64,000 nt of DNA. Origin: Kyrpidia spormannii (GTDB lineage Bacteria > Bacillota > Bacilli > Kyrpidiales > Kyrpidiaceae). How positions within the stretch are numbered: the first letter of the stretch is position 1; each line of letters starts with the position of its first letter. Made by a program: the position numbers and the translations under genes. The notes beneath the pieces are model-generated. The model was not told where the DNA came from and searched no databases. It saw nothing but the letters and a program-made list of their open reading frames with translations. Location: assembly GCF_002804065.1 (NCBI RefSeq), contig NZ_CP024955.1:1488001-1552000 (forward strand), read 5' to 3'. Shown here one piece after another: positions 7,761 through 16,775 of this stretch.

Positions 7761-8912
7761 ATGGATGAAATGCGCGACATGACCGATTTGGTGGCGTTGC
7801 ACAAAGGGGACGTCGTGAAGGGCCGAATCACCAAGATCGAAGATGGCCAAGTGTTTGTCGACGTGGGTTACAAGTTCGACGGGGTCATTCCGATCGGCGA
7901 ATTGTCGGCACTCCGGGTAGAATCGCCTTCTGATGTCGTTCAGGTGGGGGACGAAGTGGAGGTCCGGGTGCAGCGCATCAACGATGAAGAGGGCAAGCTC
8001 GTGCTTTCCAAGAAAGCGGTGGATGCCGAGAAAGCATGGGAACGACTGCAGCAACTGTTTGAAAGTCAGGAGACCTTCGAAGTCCAGGTCGCCGATGTGG
8101 TCAAAGGCGGGCTCGTCGCGGACGTGGGGGTGCGAGCTTTTATCCCCGCTTCCTTGGTTGAACGACATTTTGTCGAAGATTTTTCCGGATATAAAGGGCG
8201 GACTCTCCGGGTGAAGGTGGCGGAGCTCGACCGTTCGGACAACAAAGTGATTTTGTCTCAAAAGGCAGTTCTGGAAGAGGAGTATCAGCAAAAGAAAGAA
8301 GAGGTGCTCCATCGCCTGCAACCCGGGGATATTATCACGGGGAAAGTGCAGAGGTTGACGAACTTCGGGGCTTTTGTGGATGTCGGCGGCGTCGACGGGC
8401 TCGTGCACATCTCGGAATTGGCTTGGCACCGGGTAGAACACCCTTCCGAAGTGGTCAAAGAAGGGGATGAAGTCACCGTCAAGGTCCTTAAGGTGGACCC
8501 GGAGCGGGAGCGGGTGTCTCTCTCGATCAAGGAGGCGACCCCTGGTCCATGGTCCGGCGTGTCCGAGCGGTATCATGTGGGTGACGTGGTGACCGGTACC
8601 GTCCGACGCTTGGTGTCCTTCGGGGCATTCGTGGAGTTAGAGCCAGGTGTGGAAGGATTGGTGCACATTTCCCAGATCGCCAACCGGCGAATCGGCACGC
8701 CCCAAGAAGTACTGGAACCGGGACAGGAGGTTCGCGTGAAGATCCTGGACGTCAACGAGGAGGACCAGAGGATTTCCCTGTCGATCCGCGAGGCCGAGGG
8801 AGATCGCAATCGTCGGGATGTAGAACGGTACAACGAGCGCCAGGGGCCGTCCACCGGTTCTGGAGTGACGCTTGGGGAGATGTTCGGAGATCTGTTCAAG
8901 AACCGCCATTAA
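7761..8912 (+). CDS. ypfD: S1 RNA-binding domain protein (YpfD/RpsA-like)
   Basis: A 383-residue RNA-binding protein with four S1 domains (starting near 14, 101, 186 and 270); the last two carry the classic GFVNFGAF-like cores (RLTNFGAFVDVGG, RLVSFGAFVELEP). Proteobacterial ribosomal protein S1 has six; the four-domain form after cmk is the Bacillota arrangement, and whether it acts as a true ribosomal protein is unsettled in this group. A strong terminator follows. Confidence 0.9.
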   Translation: MDEMRDMTDLVALHKGDVVKGRITKIEDGQVFVDVGYKFDGVIPIGELSALRVESPSDVVQVGDEVEVRVQRINDEEGKLVLSKKAVDAEKAWERLQQLFESQETFEVQVADVVKGGLVADVGVRAFIPASLVERHFVEDFSGYKGRTLRVKVAELDRSDNKVILSQKAVLEEEYQQKKEEVLHRLQPGDIITGKVQRLTNFGAFVDVGGVDGLVHISELAWHRVEHPSEVVKEGDEVTVKVLKVDPERERVSLSIKEATPGPWSGVSERYHVGDVVTGTVRRLVSFGAFVELEPGVEGLVHISQIANRRIGTPQEVLEPGQEVRVKILDVNEEDQRISLSIREAEGDRNRRDVERYNERQGPSTGSGVTLGEMFGDLFKNRH

Positions 8913-8955
8913 TGGAATTCTCTCGCCGCAGGCGACAGGCGGCGCGTCTATCGGT

Positions 8956-8987
8956 GCCCGGGGACAGACCCCGGGCGCTGTTTTTTG
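8956..8987 (+). terminator. Strong rho-independent terminator
   Basis: GCCCGGGG and CCCCGGGC form a perfect 8-bp stem with a 5-base loop; six T follow four bases later. It ends the cmk-plsC-ypfD unit. Confidence 0.88.
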
Positions 8988-9062
8988 TGTCCTTGATGAG
9001 AAGGGTTCAAGGTATACCGGCCCGTCTCGGCGGCGACACTAGTGTCACGGAAGGTGATGTTC

Positions 9063-9695
9063 ATGCCCGTGGCCAGTGGAATTCTGGCGGATGTGCTGAT
9101 GGCGGTCGGGGCGATTCTCTTAGCCACCGGCTGGGGAAACCGCCGGGTTGTTCCATCGAGAACAGGTCGTCGGGCCTTGGTGATTGGCTTGGGGATGGCT
9201 TGGTTCCTAAATCGCTGTCTCATCGGAATGTTCGGAATCCGCGCAAACGCCGGCGGATTGGTTTTGATGGTTTTGGCGACGGCGATCCTTTTGTCCTCGC
9301 CTTTGGGATTGCGAGGGTGGATTCGGCAAATTGCGGGCATGGTCCTCACCACGGCCACCATGGCCGTTCTTTGGGCGGGGATGCCCTATACCCCTTTGGT
9401 GACATGGCCACTTCGAGATCTGGTCTGTGCCGGGATCGGGGCGGCGGTGGCGGGGCTTGTTGCACCTTCGTCCTTGTTTGCCGCCGCCTGTGCTGGTTGG
9501 GGTGTCGTGGGCGGGATCTACGAGGTCTTGATGGTTCAATACGATGTCGTGTTGCGGGATATCGTGTGGTTCGATACCGACCTCGTGGACGAAATGATGG
9601 CGGCCGGGTGGATAGCGCTGGCGATCCATCTCGCTGTGGGGGGGCTGTTACATGGTGCCGGTAGGCGTCCGGGAACGGTGGACGGGTCCCCCTGA
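9063..9695 (+). CDS. Polytopic membrane protein, YphA-like
   Basis: A 210-residue hydrophobic protein with about six or seven predicted helices, in the position of Bacillus yphA between the S1-domain gene and der. The ATG is chosen because GGAAGGTG stands 6 bases before it; a GTG seven codons upstream would overlap that site. The function of this family is unknown. Identification rests on position and hydrophobicity more than on a motif. Confidence 0.7.
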   Translation: MPVASGILADVLMAVGAILLATGWGNRRVVPSRTGRRALVIGLGMAWFLNRCLIGMFGIRANAGGLVLMVLATAILLSSPLGLRGWIRQIAGMVLTTATMAVLWAGMPYTPLVTWPLRDLVCAGIGAAVAGLVAPSSLFAAACAGWGVVGGIYEVLMVQYDVVLRDIVWFDTDLVDEMMAAGWIALAIHLAVGGLLHGAGRRPGTVDGSP

Positions 9696-9699
9696 CGGA

Positions 9700-10134
9700 A
9701 TGGAAACCAGGCCGGTCTTCCGCCTCTTTTATGACGAAGGGGCAGGCCTTGGGGCGGCATTGACGGCGGCGCTGGACGTGGGGCGGTTTCCCGAAGATCT
9801 TCCCTGGGACGAGGCGGCGGTTCGCGACCTGTTGCAAACCTTGTGTCCGGGTTCGGGAATTTTTTCCCTTCGGGGACGCCGGGGTGTCGCGTATTGGTGC
9901 GGACTCGGCCCAGATGCCCCGGTGATCGTGCGGGCTTGGCGTCAATTTCTCGCTTTTTCCCCCCGCCCCCAGGATTCCGTGGTGTTTCTTCCCGTCTCCG
10001 TGCCCCGTACGCGGCGGTGGCGCCGGGCCGAGCGGGCATGGCGGGAGAGGGCCGAGGTCGATCGGGCGGCCAAGGAGGCGGTGGGACATGTCGAACTCTG
10101 GCATCAAGCTCGTCTATCCGTCTGGCCCGGCTGA
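9700..10134 (+). CDS. Divergent DUF3189-like protein
   Basis: A 144-residue protein that looks like a worn copy of the next gene product. LFYDEGAGLGAALTAALDVG aligns with YYCYGSAHSSIVCAAIHLG, and the G-L-G-P segment after a second beta strand (YWCGLGPDAPVIVRAWRQFL) aligns with VYTLGLGPRRKAALEAVIAL. The tyrosine/serine/histidine-rich YCYGSAHSS loop of DUF3189 is lost. This start lies just after the preceding stop; an alternative ATG at 9652 would overlap the membrane protein gene. It overlaps the next gene by 47 bases. Confidence 0.65.
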   Translation: METRPVFRLFYDEGAGLGAALTAALDVGRFPEDLPWDEAAVRDLLQTLCPGSGIFSLRGRRGVAYWCGLGPDAPVIVRAWRQFLAFSPRPQDSVVFLPVSVPRTRRWRRAERAWRERAEVDRAAKEAVGHVELWHQARLSVWPG

Positions 10135-10630
10135 GCCAGGTCTCCGGGTGGTCTACTATTGCTACGGCAGTGCTCATTCCTCGATCGTCTGTGCGGCTAT
10201 ACATTTGGGGCGCTTAACCGGGAACCGGGTCCGGGGCCGGGACATTGTCCAACTTGCTGACTATGACGCCACTGAGCCTTGGTCGATTGGAACGGTCTAT
10301 TTTAAGGGCGTGGATGATTTGGGCCACCCCGTGTATACCCTTGGTTTGGGTCCGCGGCGCAAGGCGGCTCTAGAGGCGGTGATTGCTCTTTTGGCGCTCC
10401 CGGGGTTTCAAACGGTGCCGATCCTCTTTGCAGAGGCCCTGTCTCAAATTGGGCCGGTGGCTCGTATGGGAGGGGCCCTGTCCCGGCGGTACGGGATGGT
10501 CAAGTGGGGGCGGCCCCTGAGTGCCTGGGCCATTGCCCGACGTATTGATGAGATGCGGTCTTTTGTCGACCGGGTGCGGGAAACGGAGCGGCAGGCTGCG
10601 ATTGACGCACCGGCGCCGCTTCTGTCATAA
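10088..10630 (+). CDS. DUF3189 family protein
   Basis: 180 residues; the family hallmark is the N-terminal beta strand plus loop VVYYCYGSAHSSIVCAAIHLG, then a TLGLGP segment. DUF3189 proteins occur in spore-forming Bacillota; their function is unknown to me. Good ribosome site AAGGAGG inside the preceding gene, 9 bases before the ATG, so translation is probably coupled. Residues in the conserved loop are intact, unlike the upstream paralogue. Confidence 0.8.
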   Translation: MSNSGIKLVYPSGPAEPGLRVVYYCYGSAHSSIVCAAIHLGRLTGNRVRGRDIVQLADYDATEPWSIGTVYFKGVDDLGHPVYTLGLGPRRKAALEAVIALLALPGFQTVPILFAEALSQIGPVARMGGALSRRYGMVKWGRPLSAWAIARRIDEMRSFVDRVRETERQAAIDAPAPLLS

Positions 10631-10666
10631 TCCAGATGGATCAGAGGTGCGAAAGGTGTGAAAGCC

Positions 10667-12001
10667 ATGCCCGGAGGACTGGTTGCGATCGTCGGCCGGC
10701 CGAATGTGGGGAAATCGACTTTGTTTAATCGAATTGTGGGCGGGCGGATCGCGATCGTCGAAGATAAACCCGGGGTAACTCGAGATCGGCTCTACGCTTT
10801 GGCGTCGTGGAACGGCCGGGGGTTTCGCATTATTGACACCGGAGGGTTGGACTTCGGCGGTTCGGATACGATCGTGGAATCGATTCGCGCCCAAGTTGAA
10901 TTGGCGCTGGAAGAAGCGGACGCGGTGATTTTTCTCGTGGATGGAATCTCCGGGGTCACTCCGGCGGACGAAGAAATCGCCGGGCGGCTACGCCGGGCCG
11001 GGAAACCGGTGGTTCTTGCGGTCAACAAGTTGGACAACCCGGACCGAATGACTGCCCACTACGAGTTTTTTCGGCTGGGCCTGGGCGAGCCCTTCCCGAT
11101 TTCGGCTGAACACGGGTTGGGGATTGGCGATCTGCTCGATGCCGTTGTCCGCCTGTTGCCTCCGGAGGATACTGAGGAACCGGATCATGATGCGATTCGG
11201 GTGGCGGTGATCGGTCGCCCGAACGTGGGCAAGTCTTCCCTGGTCAACCGACTCCTCGGCGAGGAGCGGGTTCTGGTCAGCGAGATACCGGGGACCACTC
11301 GGGATGCGGTGGATACCTTTTTCGAACGGGAAGGCCATTCGTTCATTCTCATTGACACCGCCGGGCTGCGAAAACGTGGACGGGTATGGGAAGGTACAGA
11401 AAAGTACAGCGTTCTTCGGGCGCTGCGGGCCATCGATCGCAGTGACGTGTGCTTGTTGGTCATCGACGGCAAACAGGGCATCGCCGAGCAAGACAAACGC
11501 GTGGCGGGGTATGCGGTGGATGCAGGCCGGGCGGTGGCGGTGGTGGTGAACAAATGGGATTTGGTGGAGAAGGACGATAAAACGGCGGTCCGCATGACAG
11601 AGGAGATCCGCCAGGAGTTTGCCTTTATGACCTGGGCCCCGGTGGTGTTTGTCTCAGCGAAGACCGGGCAGCGGGTGGGACGGATCTTGGATTTGGTGGT
11701 ACAGATTGCCGAACAGCACGCCATGCGCATGTCCACAGCTACAGTCAACCGCGTGGTGGAGGATGCTGTCGAGCGAGTTCCGCCCCCTTCCGACAAGGGG
11801 CGCCGGTTGCGTTTGTACTATGCGTCCCAGGTGGGAGTGAAGCCTCCGACCTTCGTATTTTTCGTCAATGATCCAGAACTCATGCATTTTTCCTATGTCA
11901 GGTACCTGGAGAATCAACTGAGGTCAGCTTTCGGATTTGAAGGCACACCGCTTCGCCTCCTCATTCGACAGCGCAAGTCCGGGGCCCGGCCGCCAAGATG
12001 A
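10667..12001 (+). CDS. der: Ribosome-assembly GTPase Der (EngA)
   Basis: Essential GTPase in 50S subunit maturation. 444 residues with two tandem GTPase domains: first P-loop GRPNVGKST (about 10-18), switch DTGG, NKLD; second P-loop GRPNVGKSS (about 182-190), DTAGLRKRG, NKWD; and a C-terminal KH-like domain (about 350-444). ATG is preceded at 8 bases by GAAAGGTG; a GTG three codons upstream is possible. plsY follows. Confidence 0.97.
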   Translation: MPGGLVAIVGRPNVGKSTLFNRIVGGRIAIVEDKPGVTRDRLYALASWNGRGFRIIDTGGLDFGGSDTIVESIRAQVELALEEADAVIFLVDGISGVTPADEEIAGRLRRAGKPVVLAVNKLDNPDRMTAHYEFFRLGLGEPFPISAEHGLGIGDLLDAVVRLLPPEDTEEPDHDAIRVAVIGRPNVGKSSLVNRLLGEERVLVSEIPGTTRDAVDTFFEREGHSFILIDTAGLRKRGRVWEGTEKYSVLRALRAIDRSDVCLLVIDGKQGIAEQDKRVAGYAVDAGRAVAVVVNKWDLVEKDDKTAVRMTEEIRQEFAFMTWAPVVFVSAKTGQRVGRILDLVVQIAEQHAMRMSTATVNRVVEDAVERVPPPSDKGRRLRLYYASQVGVKPPTFVFFVNDPELMHFSYVRYLENQLRSAFGFEGTPLRLLIRQRKSGARPPR

Positions 12002-12040
12002 GAGTTTTGCCTCCACGTCTGGGATACAGGGGTTGATCAT

Positions 12041-12649
12041 ATGATTGGACAAGGGATTCTCGCTGCGGTCATCGGCTACTTACTCGGCTCCATCTCCTCA
12101 AGTGTGTTGGTGGGTCGATGGATGGCCGGGATTGACATTCGCCAACACGGGAGCGGGAACGCCGGCGCGACGAATACCTTACGGGTTTTGGGACAGCGGG
12201 CGGCAGCGGCGGTTTTGGTGGCAGATGTTGCAAAGGGGTTGATTGCCATCGCCGTGGCCATGGCCCTGGCGCCCGACCGCACGGGAGTGTGGGCGGTGGC
12301 GGGTTTATTCGCCATCGTTGGACATAATTGGCCGATTTTTTTCGGGTTTCGCGGAGGGCGGGGCATCGCTACGGCAATTGGGGTTTTGTTGACTCTTGTG
12401 CCGGTTCCGGCGCTGGTGGCGGGGGGGATTGCCCTGATTGCCCTTGCTTTGACCCGGTATGTCTCCCTGGGCTCCCTGCTTTTCACCCTGTTGACCGCCG
12501 TGTTCGCGGTGGTGTTTCACTATCCCGCGGTTGAAATCTGGTTGACGATCGCCATTGCAGCGTTAGCGGTCTGGCGCCACCGGGATAATATCGGTCGATT
12601 GATCCGGGGTGAAGAGCACCGTCTCGGCCAGGGCAAAAGTCGATTATAA
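12041..12649 (+). CDS. plsY: Glycerol-3-phosphate acyltransferase PlsY
   Basis: Membrane enzyme that moves acyl groups from acyl-phosphate to glycerol-3-phosphate. 202 residues, about five helices. The three PlsY motifs are visible: GSISSSVLVGR near the N-terminus, HGSGNAGATNTLRVLG, and FRGGRGIATAIG. Lies between der and gpsA, which makes its substrate glycerol-3-phosphate. Confidence 0.95.
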   Translation: MIGQGILAAVIGYLLGSISSSVLVGRWMAGIDIRQHGSGNAGATNTLRVLGQRAAAAVLVADVAKGLIAIAVAMALAPDRTGVWAVAGLFAIVGHNWPIFFGFRGGRGIATAIGVLLTLVPVPALVAGGIALIALALTRYVSLGSLLFTLLTAVFAVVFHYPAVEIWLTIAIAALAVWRHRDNIGRLIRGEEHRLGQGKSRL

Positions 12650-12661
12650 GGGGGCCTTTTT

Positions 12662-13711
12662 GTGGACATCGCGGTACTGGGGGCCGGCAGCTGGGGTACG
12701 GCCTTGTCCTTTGTGCTTGCGGACAACGGACACCGGGTCCACCTGTGGGCGCGCCGGAAAGAACTGGCGGCGGAAATCAATGGGCGCCGCACCAACGAAC
12801 GGTACCTGCCTGGATGTACGGTGCCCGAAAGCGTTCAGGCTTATACGGATCTGGGCGAAGCCGTACACGGCGTTCGCCACGTGGTGTTGGCGGTGCCTTC
12901 CCAGACGGTGGGGGAGGTCGCCACCCAGTTAAATGGTCAGTTGGAACCGGACGCCTACGTGCTTCATGCCGTGAAAGGGATTGACGTCAAGACCGGACGG
13001 CGGATGTCCGAGGTGATTCTCGATGCTTGCCCGGGGCTCGAACACCGGCGTCTGGCGGTACTTTCCGGTCCCAGCCACGCCGAGGAAGTGGCCCGCCGGC
13101 TGCCGACCACGGTGGTGGTGGCAGGGTTTTCTCCCCAAGGGGCCGAGGTGTGGCAGCGTCTCTTGATGAATCTACGGTTTCGGGTTTACACTCACTCGGA
13201 CGTTGTCGGGGTGGAACTGGGGGGGAGTCTGAAAAATATTATCGCGATCGGCGTGGGGCTGTCCGATGGCCTGGGGTTCGGCGACAACGCGAAGGCCGCG
13301 TTGATGACCCGGGGTCTCCACGAGATTGCAAGGCTCGGGTTTCGCCTGGGGGCTGTTCCCTTGACGTTTGCCGGACTTGCCGGGGTGGGGGATTTGATCG
13401 TCACCTGCACCAGCCGACACAGCCGAAATCGGCGGGCGGGGTTAATGCTGGCCGAAGGACGGCCTTTGGATGAAGTGCTGCAGGGCATGGGCATGGTGGT
13501 GGAAGGGGTCTATACCACCCGGGCGGCGGTGGAGTTGAGTGAAAAGGCCGGGGTGGAGATGCCTATCGCAAAGGCCACTTTCGCGGTTCTTTTCGAAAAG
13601 GAGAATCCCCGGCGGGCGGTGGAGGAACTCATGGGCCGCACGCCAAAACAGGAATGGGTGGCCGACCTCTGGCAAGGACCTTCGGACTGGAGTCGAGGCG
13701 GCGACCTTTGA
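12662..13711 (+). CDS. gpsA: Glycerol-3-phosphate dehydrogenase [NAD(P)+]
   Basis: Reduces dihydroxyacetone phosphate to sn-glycerol-3-phosphate for phospholipid synthesis. 349 residues. Rossmann motif GAGSWGTALS at 7-16; catalytic Lys in AVKGID; GGSLKNIIAIGVG and the conserved TCTSRHSRNRR segment. Starts with GTG, 7 bases after AAGGGGG. 12 bases from plsY, same transcript. Confidence 0.96.
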   Translation: MDIAVLGAGSWGTALSFVLADNGHRVHLWARRKELAAEINGRRTNERYLPGCTVPESVQAYTDLGEAVHGVRHVVLAVPSQTVGEVATQLNGQLEPDAYVLHAVKGIDVKTGRRMSEVILDACPGLEHRRLAVLSGPSHAEEVARRLPTTVVVAGFSPQGAEVWQRLLMNLRFRVYTHSDVVGVELGGSLKNIIAIGVGLSDGLGFGDNAKAALMTRGLHEIARLGFRLGAVPLTFAGLAGVGDLIVTCTSRHSRNRRAGLMLAEGRPLDEVLQGMGMVVEGVYTTRAAVELSEKAGVEMPIAKATFAVLFEKENPRRAVEELMGRTPKQEWVADLWQGPSDWSRGGDL

Positions 13712-13771
13712 TACAATGGAGACGTACCCCGCCGTCCGTATGCGGTGCGGGCAACGAGAGGAGGTTGCGGA

Positions 13772-14155
13772 ATGAGCCAGATTCCCGAGGAGTTAAAGTA
13801 TAGTAAGGAGCACGAATGGGTCCGGGTTGATGGGAACCGCGCGGTTATCGGGATCACCGATTTTGCCCAGTCGGAACTGGGGGATATTGTGTTCGTGGAA
13901 TTGCCCGCGATCGGCGCCGAGGTCAAGGCGGGGGAGACCTTCGGTACGGTGGAGTCGGTGAAGACCGTGTCGGACCTATATGCCCCGGTTTCGGGGAAAG
14001 TCGTGGAGGTCAACGGCAACTTGGGAGATGCCCCGGAAAAAGTGAATGAGGACCCCTACGGCGATGGGTGGATGATCGCCGTGGAAATGTCGAATCCGCA
14101 GGAAGTGGCCTCATTATTGGATGCGAACGGTTACAACGCCCATATCAACGCCTGA
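13772..14155 (+). CDS. gcvH: Glycine cleavage system H protein
   Basis: Lipoyl carrier of the glycine cleavage system and, in Bacillota, the obligatory intermediate of lipoate assembly. 127 residues, usual length. Lipoylation lysine is Lys64 in [15 protein letters not shown] precedes the ATG. It is placed directly before lipM, whose product octanoylates it. No other gcv genes are present here. Confidence 0.96.
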   Translation: MSQIPEELKYSKEHEWVRVDGNRAVIGITDFAQSELGDIVFVELPAIGAEVKAGETFGTVESVKTVSDLYAPVSGKVVEVNGNLGDAPEKVNEDPYGDGWMIAVEMSNPQEVASLLDANGYNAHINA

Positions 14156-14162
14156 TGGGGCG

Positions 14163-14993
14163 ATGAGGATGCAGAACTGGCGACTGCTACATACGGGGAA
14201 AGGTTCGGCGGCTTTCAACATGGCGGTGGACGAGGCGGTGATGATCGCCCATTCCAAAGGGGAGGTGCCGCCGACCCTCCGGCTGTACGGGTGGGATCCG
14301 CCGACCTTGTCCATCGGATATTTTCAGCGGGCGGGGAAAGAAGTGGATTTCGAGGCCCTCAGTGCCCGGGGGTATGGGTTTGTGCGTCGGCCGACCGGAG
14401 GCCGGGCGGTCCTCCACGACAAGGAAGTCACCTACAGTGTCGTCGTGTCCGAATCTTATCCGGAGATGCCGGGGTCGGTGACCGAATCGTACCGGGTGAT
14501 CAGCGAAGGATTGGTTCGGGGCTTGCGAAAGCTCGGCTTTGATGCCCACTTTGCTCGGCCCGACGAAGAGGGGCGCCAGAGGTTGGCAGCTCCCAGTTCG
14601 GCGGCCTGTTTCGATTCCCCGTCCTGGTACGAGGTCGTGGTGGAGGGGAAGAAGTTGGTCGGTAGTGCGCAAACTCGCCAGCGAGGAGTGATCCTTCAGC
14701 ACGGCTCGATTCTTCTGGATCTGGACCCGGAGGCGCTTTTCGCGGTCTTGCGCTTTCCCTCGGACCGGGTCAGGGAACGGCTGCGGCGGACCTTCGAGGA
14801 GCACGCGGTGTCCCTCCGGGATCTTGCAGGGGCGCCGGTCTCGGCGGAGCGCGTCGAAGAAGCCCTGGCCGAGGGGTTTGCGGAGGCGCTGGGCGCCCGT
14901 CTCGAGCCCGGCGAACTCACGGCGCAAGAACGGGAGACGGCGGAACAGTTGATGGCCAAATATCTCGGAGACGAGTGGAATTATCGGAAGTGA
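14163..14993 (+). CDS. lipM: Octanoyltransferase LipM
   Basis: Transfers octanoyl from acyl carrier protein to GcvH, the first step of lipoate biosynthesis in Bacillus. 276 residues, close to the 278 of Bacillus LipM. RRPTGGRAVLHDKEVTYS and the catalytic Cys149 in SAACFDSPSWYE are present; GSAQTRQRGVILQHGSILL follows. Cys at this position separates LipM from lipoate ligases such as LplJ. The start lies 7 bases after the gcvH stop; a second ATG two codons later is possible. Confidence 0.93.
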   Translation: MRMQNWRLLHTGKGSAAFNMAVDEAVMIAHSKGEVPPTLRLYGWDPPTLSIGYFQRAGKEVDFEALSARGYGFVRRPTGGRAVLHDKEVTYSVVVSESYPEMPGSVTESYRVISEGLVRGLRKLGFDAHFARPDEEGRQRLAAPSSAACFDSPSWYEVVVEGKKLVGSAQTRQRGVILQHGSILLDLDPEALFAVLRFPSDRVRERLRRTFEEHAVSLRDLAGAPVSAERVEEALAEGFAEALGARLEPGELTAQERETAEQLMAKYLGDEWNYRK

Positions 14994-14995
14994 CG

Positions 14996-15024
14996 CGGTT
15001 CGGGTTGCCCGGGCCGTTTTTTTT
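14996..15024 (+). terminator. Rho-independent terminator after lipM
   Basis: CGGTTCGGG / CCCGGGCCG stem (two G-U pairs), 3-base loop, then eight T. Separates gcvH-lipM from spoIVA. Confidence 0.88.
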
Positions 15025-15053
15025 GCTTCTTTGGGCCCCGGGTCGGATTCGTG

Positions 15054-15083
15054 GTCATATTTCTCCTTCGGGTTCATAAATAT
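15054..15083 (+). promoter_or_regulatory. Sigma-E promoter of spoIVA
   Basis: TCATATT, 13 bases, then CATAAATA matches the mother-cell sigma-E pattern (KMATATT...CATACAMT). It is 52 bases before the spoIVA start; spoIVA is sigma-E-dependent in Bacillus subtilis. Confidence 0.7.
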
Positions 15084-15134
15084 GTACCGTCCAAAGACCG
15101 TGCTATCGACGGGCAGCCTGAGGGAGGGACCTCT

Positions 15135-16613
15135 GTGGAAAAGTTCGACGTGTTCAAAGATATTGCCGAGCGCACGGGCGGAGATATCTACCTCGGCGTG
15201 GTCGGCCCGGTTCGAACGGGAAAATCGACGTTCATCAAGAAGTTTATGGAATTGATTGTCATCCCAAACATCAAGAACGACGCAGACCGCGTCCGGGCCA
15301 CCGACGAGCTGCCCCAGAGCGCCGCCGGACGCACGATCATGACGACGGAACCGAAGTTCATTCCCAACCAGGCCGTGGAAATCACCGTCGCCGACGGTCT
15401 CGACATCAATGTCCGCCTGGTGGATTGTGTGGGATATGCGGTGGATGGCGCCCGGGGATATGAGGACGAAAGCGGCCCTCGGATGGTGAGCACCCCCTGG
15501 TTTGAGGAGCCCATTCCGTTCCAGGAAGCGGCGGAAATCGGGACGCGGAAGGTGATCGCGGACCATTCTACCATCGGCCTGGTGATCACCACGGACGGCA
15601 GCATCGCCGAAATTCCCCGCAGCGCCTACATTGAAGCGGAAGAGCGCATTGTGGGGGAGCTCAAGGAACTCGGGAAACCTTTTGTGATGATTCTCAATTC
15701 CGCCCATCCCTACCACCCGGAGACCGGGGCACTGCGGTCCGCCCTGGCGGAAAAATACGATATCCCCGTCCTGGCCGTTTCTTGTGCCACCATGGGCCAG
15801 GAGGATATCCTGGGAATCCTTCGGGAGGCCCTGTACGAATTCCCGGTCCACGAAGTCAACGTCAATTTGCCCAGTTGGGTGATGGTGTTGGATGCGGACC
15901 ACTGGCTTCGTTCCCAGTTTGAGCAGGCCGTTCGGGAGAGTGTACGGGATGTCCGGCGCCTGCGGGACATCGACCGGGTGGTGGGGCAATTTCAAAATTA
16001 CGAATTTGTCACCCGAGCAGCCTTGTCCCATATGGATATGGGGCACGGGGTCGCGGATATCGATCTAGAAGCTCCGGATGAGCTGTACGACCAAGTGTTG
16101 ACGGAGATCGTCGGAACGGAGATCCGGGGGCGGGACCATCTGCTGAAACTCATGAAAGATCTTACTTACGCGAAACGGGAATACGACAAAGTGGCGGATG
16201 CCCTGAGAATGGTCAAGACGACGGGGTACGGGATCGCCTCGCCCATTCTGGAGGAGATGACCCTGGATGAGCCGGAACTCATCCGCCAGGGTTCGCGATT
16301 CGGGGTCCGGCTAAAAGCCACGGCGCCTTCCATCCACATGATCCGGGTAGATGTGGAGTCGGAGTTCGCCCCGATTGTCGGAACCGAGAAACAAAGTGAG
16401 GAACTCGTGCGTTATCTCATGCAGGATTTTGAAGAGAATCCGCTGAAGATCTGGGAGTCGGATATTTTTGGGAAATCCCTGGCGGCCATCGTCCGGGAGG
16501 GGATTTCGGCCAAATTGGCGATGATGCCGGAAAACGCCCAATATAAACTTCAAGAGACGTTAGAGCGGATTATTAACGAGGGCAGCGGGGGATTGATCGC
16601 CATCATTCTATAG
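15135..16613 (+). CDS. spoIVA: Stage IV sporulation protein A (coat morphogenetic ATPase)
   Basis: Polymerises around the forespore in the mother cell with ATP hydrolysis and forms the base of the spore coat. Exactly 492 residues, as in Bacillus subtilis. Walker A GPVRTGKST (24-32), sensor TTEPKF, DCVGY; the C-terminus INEGSGGLIAIIL is that of SpoIVA. The GTG start is fixed by the homology (EKFDVFKDIAERTGGDIYLG) and by AGGGAGGG 6 bases upstream. Neighbouring hbs of Bacillus is missing. Confidence 0.98.
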   Translation: MEKFDVFKDIAERTGGDIYLGVVGPVRTGKSTFIKKFMELIVIPNIKNDADRVRATDELPQSAAGRTIMTTEPKFIPNQAVEITVADGLDINVRLVDCVGYAVDGARGYEDESGPRMVSTPWFEEPIPFQEAAEIGTRKVIADHSTIGLVITTDGSIAEIPRSAYIEAEERIVGELKELGKPFVMILNSAHPYHPETGALRSALAEKYDIPVLAVSCATMGQEDILGILREALYEFPVHEVNVNLPSWVMVLDADHWLRSQFEQAVRESVRDVRRLRDIDRVVGQFQNYEFVTRAALSHMDMGHGVADIDLEAPDELYDQVLTEIVGTEIRGRDHLLKLMKDLTYAKREYDKVADALRMVKTTGYGIASPILEEMTLDEPELIRQGSRFGVRLKATAPSIHMIRVDVESEFAPIVGTEKQSEELVRYLMQDFEENPLKIWESDIFGKSLAAIVREGISAKLAMMPENAQYKLQETLERIINEGSGGLIAIIL

Positions 16614-16645
16614 GCCGGCCACTCGTGGATAGAGGGGGCAGAGGC

Positions 16646-16679
16646 AAAACGGGGGGTCTGTGGACTTCTCCGTTTTTTA
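16646..16679 (+). terminator. Terminator after spoIVA
   Basis: AAAACGG and CCGTTTT enclose an imperfect inner stem, with six T at the end. Confidence 0.75.
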
Positions 16680-16775
16680 TGTCAACTGATCGACAAACCC
16701 GCCGGAGGAAAGGAATTTGGCCGCGGTGTGTCGAATCCATCTAAGCAGGCCAAGTTTTCTGAAGGGGGTCTATTG

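Noticed and set aside
14187-16046. 619-codon open frame on the minus strand across lipM and spoIVA
   Set aside because: Antisense to two well-conserved genes and made of codon shadows (Arg/His/Pro/Gly-rich); crosses a terminator and a promoter; no ribosome site or domain.
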